A stretch of DNA of 5,929 nt from positions 1 to 5,929 of the forward strand of contig JAWWBX010000280.1 in the NCBI GenBank assembly GCA_033720735.1, in the 5' to 3' direction. Shown piece by piece: positions 1 through 5,487 of the stretch. Every line of letters begins with the position of its first letter. The first letter of the stretch is position 1. The stretch is from B8-G4 sp033720735 (GTDB lineage Bacteria > Bacteroidota > Bacteroidia > Chitinophagales > Saprospiraceae). The translations under genes and the position numbers were made by a program. A model generated the notes under the pieces. That model was not told the origin of the DNA. It worked only from the letters and a program-made list of their open reading frames with translations, and ran no database searches.

Positions 1-1
1 G

Positions 2-1783
2 ACCGGTGCGACGACGAGCTCCATCGAAGTCACCACGCCCGGGACGTACAGCGTAACGGTCACCGACAGCGGCGGATGTACGGGAGAAGAGCAGATCACG
101 GTTGAGACCGCGCCTGGGCCCCAGCCCGAGATCACCGGTCCGGCCGGAGTCTGTGGTGGCGGTCTGGCAACCCTTGAAATCGCCGGCAATTATAGTTCGA
201 TCATGTGGTCTACCGGAGAAACCGGGACCTCTATCAACGCCGCCCCGGGCACGTATTCCGTCACAGTAACGAATACGACCGGGTGCCCGGGTACGGATGC
301 GTTTGAGGTGACGACGTTTGCTCCTGCCTCTGTCGAGATCAACGGACCATCATCCATTTGTTCCGGGAGTGCGGGTATGCTGGGTGTGGCCGGTGCCTTT
401 AGCGAGATGATCTGGAACACGGGGGCAACGACTCCCGAGATCGAGGTAAACGCAGCCGGCACCTACTCGGTGACAGTGACCGACGCCAACGGGTGTACGG
501 CGATTGATTCGATGACCGTGGAAGCTGGCACCGCCCTGACACCTGAAGTGATCCAAACCGGTGCGCCATGCGTTGACACCGCCGTGCTCGACGCAGGCGC
601 GGGTTACGATACCTATACCTGGTCAAACGGGATGACCACCCCAACGATCACCGTAGATGCGTCCGGGATGTATTTCGTGACGGTGACCGATGCCAGTGGC
701 TGCACCGGTATCGCCGAAGCGGAGGTCAACCTGCAGGAGCCAGTGGAAGTGGAAATTACCGGTCCGCCATCTGTGTGTGGTACAGAAACCGCCATGCTGG
801 CTGCCACGAGTGGATTTGCATCATATGCCTGGTCGACAGGAGATACGACCGCCTCGATCATGGTTGGACAAACCGGCATCTATCAGGTCGTTGTGACCGA
901 TACCAATGGATGTACAGGTGAGACATCGATCGCGTTTACGGTATTTGAGGATCCCGATCCGGTGATCTCAGGTCCTGCATCGATCTGTACCGGCAGTGAT
1001 GCGGTGCTGGGCGTGGGCGGGACCTATAGCAGCATCGTCTGGAGTACGGGCGCAACCACACCCGAGATCACCGTGAGCGGCAGCGGCTCCTTTGCAGTTA
1101 CCGTAACGGATGCCAATGGTTGTACAGGAACAGAAACGCACACGGTCCAGATCGCTGACTCGCTGAGTCTCGACATTAACGTGAGCGGACCGCTCTGCGA
1201 AGGCACGGCCATTCTTTCGGCCGGAGGCGGGTTTGCGTCGTATGTCTGGTCTAATGGAGCGACGACCCCGGAGATCACAGTCAATGATGAAGGCATATAC
1301 GGCGTTACGGTGACGGATGCAGGCGGTTGTTCAGGCCAGGCAAGCCTCGCACTGACCATGCCTGATCCTGTGGACGTCGAAATCCTGGGGCCTGTGAATG
1401 CCTGCGCTGGTGCTGACGCGACCTTGCTTGCGTCTGCGAGTCAGGGTCAATTTCTGTGGTCGACAGGGGATACCACCGCCGCCATCCAGGTTTCTGCCTC
1501 CGGCAACTACTCCGTCACGGTCACGGGCGATGGAGGCTGCACTGCAGAGGCGAGTACGACCTTTGAAATATTGCCACCACCATCGATCGTCGTCAACGGG
1601 CCGGATTTTATCTGTACCGGATACCCCGGCACCCTGACCATCGATAGCGCATACGTGGAAATGCAATGGAGCACTGGAGACACCGGAGACTCCATGCTCG
1701 TCGAAACGGGCGGCTTGTACAGCGTCACGGTTACCGATGCCAATGGCTGTACCGCGGTGGCTGAACATCTGGTGACATCCGGG
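2..1783 (+). repeat. Tandem array of nine ~70-residue WSTG/NGC modules
   Basis: The anchor tryptophan codons lie at 206, 413, 620, 830, 1040, 1247, 1457 and 1667, with another implied just before base 1. Spacings are therefore only 69 or 70 codons. Each complete module carries one cysteine before the tryptophan (codons at 152, 359, 569, 776, 986, 1196, 1403, 1613) and one in the NGC-like motif (284, 494, 701, 911, 1121, 1328, 1538, 1748). The two are 44 or 45 residues apart, which suggests one disulfide per module. Protein similarity is strong while the DNA copies differ at many third positions, so the duplications are old and held by protein-level selection. The linkers show an additional three-module period, described in the findings. 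Confidence 0.9.
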
Positions 1784-2821
1784 CTCAGTGACTCCACTTT
1801 CCTGGAAATGGAAACCTGCTCGGTGCTCGATACCGGGACCGTCCAGTATATTATGACCAGCCAATCCGGCTGTGATAGTGTGATCACGATCCATATGATG
1901 CTGGCACCGTCACTGAGCAGTGAAGTGTCGCTGACAGCTTGCGCCGGAGAATCGATCCAGTATGACGATGTGGAAGTCCTGGCCGGAGAGAGTGCCGAGA
2001 TCCTGTATGTCGCGAGCACAGGTTGCGATTCGATCGTAACGGTCATCGTCAGTGAGCTGCCCGCCGTCATGATAGAAACGGAGATCACGCCGGCATGCGC
2101 TGACGCCGAAGATGGCACGATCGCCGTGCTGATGGTGCAGGGCACGGCGCCCTTCGAATTCTGGATCGATGGGCAGCCTGCCGACGCCGGGAGTTTGCTG
2201 ACGGGGCTGGCAGCTGGGTCTCACCTGATCAGCGTGGTGGATGCCAATGGTTGTTCACTTGAAATGCCTGTCGAGATCCCCGAGCGCGCGCGTGTGGAAA
2301 TCGCGGTGGAAGACCAGGTGCTGACCTGCGCGTCGCCGATGGCAGTTCTGAGTCCCACCGTCGTGGGTGGCAATGCCGGCGATGTGCAATGGTTTTGGTC
2401 GACCGGCGTAGCACAACATTGGATTGCTGTGGAGGAGCCGGGGACATACTCAGTCAGTGTGGATGACGGGTGCGGCATTCAGGCGTATACGATCAATGTG
2501 ACATCGGCCGGTGATGGCCCTGATGGCAAGCTGTTTTATGTGCCCAATGCCTTTTCACCGAATGGGGACGGGGTGAATGATGAATTCCGGGCATTCCCCA
2601 ATCCGGACTATACAGTGCTGGATTTCGAGCTGCGCATCTTCGACCGGTGGGGCAATACGCTGTTTACGGCCAGTGATACGGAAGCTTCCTGGGACGGCCT
2701 GTTCCGCAACCTCGCCATGGAGCCTGGCGTGTACGTCTGGTGGCTGAAAGCGACGGTTGACCTGTGTGGCCAGCGCCAGCGGTATGTGATGGAGCGGGGG
2801 GATGTGACGGTGTTACGGTAG
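2..2821 (+). CDS. Giant modular surface protein with T9SS type B sorting domain (5' partial)
   Basis: The reading frame is open from base 2, so the start and signal peptide lie outside the window; the first internal ATG (203) falls within a repeat and is not a real start. The visible 939 residues hold, in order: nine modules of 69-70 residues, each with W-S-T/N-G-x-T, then G-x-Y-S-V-T-V-T-D and N-G-C (bases 2-1783); two modules ending in GCDS (1784-2062); a SprB-like repeat (2063-2281); a decayed WSTG module (2282-2508); and a C-terminal domain (2531-2818) with VPNAFSPNGDGVND, FDRWGN, WDG and PGVYVWW. That last domain is the gliding-motility-associated or type B signal, which in Bacteroidota directs export through the type IX system and surface attachment. 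The modules are probably immunoglobulin-like beta sandwiches. The role is likely adhesion or surface structure, but no ligand can be read from the sequence. It ends with TAG at 2819. Family assignment is firm; function is inferred. Confidence 0.93.
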   Translation, partial: TGATTSSIEVTTPGTYSVTVTDSGGCTGEEQITVETAPGPQPEITGPAGVCGGGLATLEIAGNYSSIMWSTGETGTSINAAPGTYSVTVTNTTGCPGTDAFEVTTFAPASVEINGPSSICSGSAGMLGVAGAFSEMIWNTGATTPEIEVNAAGTYSVTVTDANGCTAIDSMTVEAGTALTPEVIQTGAPCVDTAVLDAGAGYDTYTWSNGMTTPTITVDASGMYFVTVTDASGCTGIAEAEVNLQEPVEVEITGPPSVCGTETAMLAATSGFASYAWSTGDTTASIMVGQTGIYQVVVTDTNGCTGETSIAFTVFEDPDPVISGPASICTGSDAVLGVGGTYSSIVWSTGATTPEITVSGSGSFAVTVTDANGCTGTETHTVQIADSLSLDINVSGPLCEGTAILSAGGGFASYVWSNGATTPEITVNDEGIYGVTVTDAGGCSGQASLALTMPDPVDVEILGPVNACAGADATLLASASQGQFLWSTGDTTAAIQVSASGNYSVTVTGDGGCTAEASTTFEILPPPSIVVNGPDFICTGYPGTLTIDSAYVEMQWSTGDTGDSMLVETGGLYSVTVTDANGCTAVAEHLVTSGLSDSTFLEMETCSVLDTGTVQYIMTSQSGCDSVITIHMMLAPSLSSEVSLTACAGESIQYDDVEVLAGESAEILYVASTGCDSIVTVIVSELPAVMIETEITPACADAEDGTIAVLMVQGTAPFEFWIDGQPADAGSLLTGLAAGSHLISVVDANGCSLEMPVEIPERARVEIAVEDQVLTCASPMAVLSPTVVGGNAGDVQWFWSTGVAQHWIAVEEPGTYSVSVDDGCGIQAYTINVTSAGDGPDGKLFYVPNAFSPNGDGVNDEFRAFPNPDYTVLDFELRIFDRWGNTLFTASDTEASWDGLFRNLAMEPGVYVWWLKATVDLCGQRQRYVMERGDVTVLR
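1784..2062 (+). repeat. Two GCDS-type modules within the surface protein
   Basis: After the last WSTG module the protein changes type. Two segments end in SGCDSVITI (GCDS near 1868-1879) and TGCDSIVTV (near 2021-2032). Each has an earlier cysteine (codons at 1817 and 1940), and the second reads T-A-C-A-G-E-S near that position. GCDSI(V/I)T modules recur in large secreted Bacteroidota proteins, often just before C-terminal sorting domains. They are probably further small beta domains. The boundaries are approximate. Confidence 0.6.
2063..2281 (+). repeat. SprB-like repeat within the surface protein
   Basis: This segment shows the order typical of the SprB repeat: a cysteine near the start (PACADAEDGTI), a GTAPFEFWIDG stretch, a LLTGLAAGSHLISVVD strand pair, and a closing DANGC. 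SprB is the mobile gliding adhesin of Flavobacterium johnsoniae, and this repeat occurs in many T9SS cargo proteins. Its presence supports a cell-surface adhesive role but does not prove gliding motility in this organism. Confidence 0.7.
2282..2508 (+). repeat. Diverged solitary WSTG module before the sorting domain
   Basis: This segment retains the module plan: a cysteine (codon at 2327), a tryptophan in W-F-W-S-T-G (codon at 2396), EPGTYSVSVDDGCG, and the second cysteine (codon at 2471). The cysteine spacing is 48 rather than 44-45, and the residues after WSTG (VAQHWIAV) no longer match the array consensus. It looks like an old, separated copy of the same module, serving as the last domain before the sorting signal. 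Confidence 0.6.
2531..2818 (+). other. T9SS type B C-terminal sorting domain (CHU_C-like)
   Basis: About 96 residues run from LFYVPNAFSPNGDGVND to the final VTVLR. The hallmarks are all present: the NGDGVND loop, the F-D-R-W-G-N strand, the W-D-G turn, P-G-V-Y-V-W-W, and a terminal strand ending in basic residues. In Bacteroidota this domain takes the protein through the outer membrane by the type IX system. Type B substrates use a PorP/SprF-like partner, and none is encoded in the window. Confidence 0.93.
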
Positions 2822-2923
2822 TCCGTTCAGTCACCTCACCTCCATAGGTACTCAGTCAGGAGCCACATGTTTCCAGTGGCGGGCCACATATTCATTGGGG
2901 CGTGGCGGACTGCAGAAATTCTG

Positions 2924-2931
2924 TAACTTCA
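2924..2931 (+). promoter_or_regulatory. Candidate Bacteroidota -7 element (TAACTTCA)
   Basis: This is the only TAnnTT match on the + strand in the 132-base gap between the surface-protein gene and the next gene. It lies 30 bases before the ATG at 2954. The Bacteroidota consensus is TAnnTTTG with a TTG near -33; the nearest upstream TTG (2895-2897) is 26 bases away, which is too far for a good fit. Weak on its own; it gains support from similar elements before the other genes. Confidence 0.25.
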
Positions 2932-2953
2932 GAGACGTCGTAACGCGGAATAC

Positions 2954-3976
2954 ATGTCGATAGGCATTGAACGGAAATGGCTGTACCGATTGTTGGGATT
3001 GGGCACCGGCCTGTTGATCCTCGTTGCATCTCCGGTGACTGGTCAAGACCACTTGTCGCAGCTGCATGAAAGCAAGTATTTCACCTTTCACAGCGACTAC
3101 TGGTTCAATCTGCATCACTTTCTGCACGAACAATCGGCTGGCAAGCAGTCGAAATATCTGCAACGGGCCGGTGAGGACCTGATTGAGATCGGCCATGATT
3201 CGGTCATGCAATCATTGCCCCGCCCGGATCGCAAGATCCTGGATAATGCCTTGGAGTATTATCGCAAACACCTGCGACTGAGTGCCTTGTCGGATGACCG
3301 GTTTCTCGCACTCCGGACACTATCGCCTGATCAGCCGGTGCCGGAGGACCTGCAGGCGCCGGTATTTGCCAGGGCTATCAATCAGGTTTCTCCGGTGTAT
3401 CGCAAGTATTTCTGGCCGTTGCACCATGCTCACAACCAGGCCGTGCTGAAAGAACACATTCAGGCCATCCGCACACTTGAGGAACATATGATCGGGCAGC
3501 TCGAACAGTACGCCGGAAGTGAGTGGCCCAGGGGAAAGGTGCGTGTGGACCTGACCGCGTATGGCGGGTATTACGGCTCGTATTCCTGGCTCGATCCGCT
3601 GGTCGTCGCAGTGATCTCCACACTGGACCCCTTTATCAGGAACTTGGGCTTTATCGAACTGGTATTTCTCCAGGGCACGACAATTTTGTTTTCCGATGAC
3701 AGCGATCTGGCCTGGATGGCTTTCGATGTGAAGCAGGAGGTCGCGTCGGGTGCTGCCATGTCAGATGCGGGCGGATTTGTCGGGGGCATACATTTATATT
3801 TGAACGGACGGCTCGTACAGGATGCGTTGAAGGATCTTGGAGTAGAGTATACAATGCTGCTCGACCGCTGGAGACACCTGGACTGGATGAACACACCTGA
3901 GTTCGTCAACACCGTAGAGAGATACTACCAGAAACGTGCGGGGCTGCGGGTGACGCTGGAGCGGTTGATGCGCTAA
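2954..3976 (+). CDS. Secreted protein of unknown function, possible degenerate metallopeptidase relative
   Basis: The protein has 340 residues and begins with a clear signal peptide: basic E-R-K at 6-8, a hydrophobic stretch over about residues 12-28, and likely cleavage near G30/Q31. The mature protein starts with a distinctive aromatic and histidine-rich block, FHSDYWFNLHHFLHE (45-59). From memory, this resembles an uncharacterised secreted family in Bacteroidota and Acidobacteriota whose members carry an HExxH-like zinc motif in the C-terminal half. Here the equivalent stretch appears to be IELVFLQGTTILF (234-246), where LQGTT at 239-243 would replace HExxH. If that alignment holds, the protein cannot use this site for zinc catalysis. 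No ribosome binding site is visible, as expected for the phylum. The gene ends 11 bases from the convergent DUF5694 gene. I do not recognise a named family with confidence. That it is a real secreted protein is well supported; any function is open. Confidence 0.85.
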   Translation: MSIGIERKWLYRLLGLGTGLLILVASPVTGQDHLSQLHESKYFTFHSDYWFNLHHFLHEQSAGKQSKYLQRAGEDLIEIGHDSVMQSLPRPDRKILDNALEYYRKHLRLSALSDDRFLALRTLSPDQPVPEDLQAPVFARAINQVSPVYRKYFWPLHHAHNQAVLKEHIQAIRTLEEHMIGQLEQYAGSEWPRGKVRVDLTAYGGYYGSYSWLDPLVVAVISTLDPFIRNLGFIELVFLQGTTILFSDDSDLAWMAFDVKQEVASGAAMSDAGGFVGGIHLYLNGRLVQDALKDLGVEYTMLLDRWRHLDWMNTPEFVNTVERYYQKRAGLRVTLERLMR

Positions 3977-3987
3977 ACGATCACTCG

Positions 3988-4812
3988 TCAGTCCCTGGTC
4001 AGGTATTCCATCACATCCACATACTCGTAGTACGGCGCATCCTCAATGAGGTCTCTCAATATTTTGACGTGTCCCTGACCGACAATGATCAGGAGGCGCT
4101 CATCAGTGGAGGTGAAGTCGGCGATCCGGTTGAGATTATAGAACATGTAGATATTTCGTGTGTACCAGTCAGCCACTGCTTTGGAGGCACCGTAGCTGTC
4201 TTCTCCCGTGAGATGGAGAAGCCGCAGGTAGGACTCGTGGTTGAGTTCGATGACCTCATTTTTATTCATGTACCGCAAGAATTCGGTCATCGTGGAGCTG
4301 GCCAAGCGTTCATTCTCACCCGCGATGAATGCGCCCATTTCGTCAAACAAGGCCTGAAAACGAGCGCCGACTTCCGGGTCCCTTGCGGTGAGTTCCATCA
4401 ACTCGGACATATCCATGCCCTGCCGGAAGTCAAACGGGTAGACCGTTGGATGTCCCAGGTGTGCGGCAATGCGAAAACCGACCTGTTCGATCTCGTTGCG
4501 GCTCAGTGAATCATCGGTGCGATGTTCCAGGTAGTGCTCATAGCGCTGCGGGTACAGTGAATCACCGTATGGCTTTTCGATCACCACCTTGGTGGGATTG
4601 AAGGGAAGCAGGCGCTCCACGAGCCCACGGATCTCGGCCTGTCGTTTCGGTGCCTTGACATCGTCCTGATGAATATTGAACATGTCGGCGCCCGGGTTGT
4701 GGAAGTGGTGGGTGCCCAGGATGGTGACCTGCACGGGATCCTGGGTCATACCGGGGTGAAAGCCCGTAATGACCAGCATGGCTGCCAGAAGATGTCCCAA
4801 AGTAAATCTCAT
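3988..4812 (-). CDS. Secreted DUF5694 protein (TraB/TIKI-like fold)
   Basis: I chose the ATG at 4812 (274 residues) over the in-frame ATG at 4866. The shorter form starts directly with a signal peptide (MRFT, hydrophobic to about residue 18, likely cut near Q24/D25), and the candidate promoter lies between the two ATGs. The mature protein matches DUF5694: VTILGTHHFHNPG (29-41), D-V-K-A-P-K-R-Q-A-E-I (51-61), KVVIEKPY (75-82), RNEIEQVGFRIA (105-116), VADWYTRN (213-220) and LLIIVGQGHVKIL (240-252). Two GxxH motifs (G33-H36, G245-H248) and a glutamate after a hydrophobic strand (E79) reproduce the layout of the TraB/TIKI/GumN group, some of which are metal-dependent proteases. Activity here is an inference. 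The product is probably periplasmic. Its gene is convergent with the 340-residue gene and divergent from the ABM gene. Confidence 0.9.
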   Translation of the reverse strand: MRFTLGHLLAAMLVITGFHPGMTQDPVQVTILGTHHFHNPGADMFNIHQDDVKAPKRQAEIRGLVERLLPFNPTKVVIEKPYGDSLYPQRYEHYLEHRTDDSLSRNEIEQVGFRIAAHLGHPTVYPFDFRQGMDMSELMELTARDPEVGARFQALFDEMGAFIAGENERLASSTMTEFLRYMNKNEVIELNHESYLRLLHLTGEDSYGASKAVADWYTRNIYMFYNLNRIADFTSTDERLLIIVGQGHVKILRDLIEDAPYYEYVDVMEYLTRD

Positions 4813-4845
4813 GGTATCGTTGTTGTCAGGAATGCGCAAACAGTT

Positions 4846-4853
4846 CCAAGGTA
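4846..4853 (-). promoter_or_regulatory. Candidate Bacteroidota -7 element (TACCTTGG)
   Basis: Read on the - strand, TACCTTGG matches five of the six defined positions of TAnnTTTG. It begins 41 bases before the chosen start at 4812. It is the only TAnnTT on that strand in the gap, and no TTG is visible at the expected -33 distance. Its position downstream of the alternative ATG at 4866 supports the shorter protein. Confidence 0.3.
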
Positions 4854-4917
4854 TAACGCAGACCATAGGACGATTGTACGCACTGCAGCCTGGACGGCAT
4901 CCTCACATACATGCCAG

Positions 4918-4943
4918 GTCAGAACGGCGTCTGAACTGTCAGA
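4918..4943 (+). promoter_or_regulatory. Candidate operator: GTCAGA direct repeat with inverted TCTGA
   Basis: GTCAGA occurs at 4918-4923 and again at 4938-4943, exactly 20 bases apart, about two helical turns. TCTGA, the reverse complement of TCAGA, lies between them at 4930-4934, forming a 5-base inverted repeat with a 4-base spacer with the right-hand copy. The cluster ends seven bases before a TATCTT element and 41 bases before the ABM start. This is the position and geometry of a regulator binding site, but the arms are short and no regulator gene is in the window. Confidence 0.25.
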
Positions 4944-4950
4944 TTTAACC

Positions 4951-4958
4951 TATCTTCT
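4951..4958 (+). promoter_or_regulatory. Candidate Bacteroidota -7 element (TATCTTCT)
   Basis: This is the only TAnnTT on the + strand between the divergent DUF5694 and ABM genes, 34 bases before the ABM ATG. The last two positions differ from TAnnTTTG, although TTCTG follows. There is no TTG at the expected upstream distance. Weak evidence, based mainly on the shared position across genes. Confidence 0.25.
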
Positions 4959-4984
4959 GCTTTTCACCCTGAAAATGAAACCAA

Positions 4985-5344
4985 ATGAACGATGTGCTTT
5001 TCTGGAATCTCGAGCTGACGATCAAGCCGGGAAAACTTGACGATCTCCGCGCGCTGGTCGCCGATATGTCGGCACGGACCAAAGCACATGAACCCGGGAC
5101 ACTAAGTTACGAGTGGTCGGTAAATGAGGACGGGACCGAATGTCACATTTATGAGCGCTACACCGACTCAGGGGCGCTAATGGCGCACCTGGGAGGCTTT
5201 CAGGAGCATTTTGCCGGACGCTTCTTTGATGTCCTGGACATCAAAAGATGGGTGCTGTACGGCAATCCAAGCGACCAGGTCAGAGAGACACTGGCGGGCT
5301 TTGGTGCTGCTTTCTTCAAGCCGATCGGGGGATTTTCGCGGTGA
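4985..5344 (+). CDS. Antibiotic biosynthesis monooxygenase (ABM) family protein
   Basis: The 119-residue protein fits the small ferredoxin-like ABM fold also seen in YgiN-type quinol monooxygenases. A first strand FWNLELTIKPG (6-16) leads into a helix to about residue 34. The family signature EPGTLSYEWSV follows at 36-46, then CHIYERYTDSGALMAHL at 53-69 with the usual E-x-Y-x-D-x-x-A-x-x-x-H pattern, and a last strand near 82-93. Members usually dimerise and act in the cytoplasm without a cofactor, on quinols or polyketide-type aromatics, and some have other roles; the substrate cannot be read here. No signal peptide is present. The tail after residue 95, ending FFKPIGGFSR, is slightly longer than in minimal ABM proteins. 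The ATG at 4985 gives the full first strand; an ATG at 4975 is out of frame. The gene is divergent from DUF5694 and followed 143 bases later by the cytochrome gene, so cotranscription is possible but not evident. Confidence 0.88.
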   Translation: MNDVLFWNLELTIKPGKLDDLRALVADMSARTKAHEPGTLSYEWSVNEDGTECHIYERYTDSGALMAHLGGFQEHFAGRFFDVLDIKRWVLYGNPSDQVRETLAGFGAAFFKPIGGFSR

Positions 5345-5446
5345 TTTTGTCGCCAGCCTGCCTTGCAACCGCATGATCTCATCAAACTGAGTGGACGCGG
5401 ACAATTTACTGTGGCGCAGTTGTGCAAGAGGCTTTACGAGAACCTG

Positions 5447-5454
5447 TATCTTAA
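5447..5454 (+). promoter_or_regulatory. Candidate Bacteroidota -7 element (TATCTTAA) with upstream TTG
   Basis: TATCTTAA lies 41 bases before the cytochrome ATG and is the only TAnnTT in this gap. A TTG at 5420-5422 is 24 bases upstream, slightly longer than the usual spacing to the -33 element. This is the best pair of elements among the + strand candidates in the window, but it remains a weak prediction. Confidence 0.3.
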
Positions 5455-5487
5455 TACGAGACAGATAACCGTAAAACCAAGCGTGCG

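Noticed and set aside
2..1783. Regular ~209-base periodicity considered as a CRISPR array or satellite DNA
   Set aside because: The period is coding (69-70 codons, one open frame), the DNA copies are diverged, and there are no short identical repeats with unique spacers.
190..2478. Several open frames of 70-212 codons on the - strand and one on the + strand (690-896) across the surface-protein gene
   Set aside because: They are shadows of the repeat array. They recur with the module period, their products are low-complexity readings of the same repeats, and the + strand frame 2 has the unmistakable protein families.
2862..2880. GCCAC / GTGGC 5-base stem with 9-base loop after the surface-protein gene
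   Set aside because: The stem is short and has no following T-run, so it is not convincing as an intrinsic terminator.
4813..4866. N-terminal extension of the DUF5694 protein from the ATG at 4866
   Set aside because: It would place 18 residues ahead of a well-formed signal peptide and would start upstream of the candidate promoter element at 4853-4846.
4069..5040. Open frames on the + strand at 4069-4509 and 4669-5040
   Set aside because: They are antisense to the DUF5694 gene, whose motifs are clear. Their translations show no recognisable domain, and the second only runs on into the ABM start region.
4975..5040. Short out-of-frame reading frame (ATG at 4975, 21 codons) overlapping the ABM start
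   Set aside because: It could be a small upstream frame affecting translation, but it has no recognisable features, and a short frame like this is expected by chance.
5345..5487. Possible small hairpins before the cytochrome gene (ACTG/CAGT around 5408-5420; CTTGCA/TGCAAG at 5362-5367 and 5423-5428)
   Set aside because: The arms are 4-6 bases with large or mismatched loops, which is at the level expected by chance.
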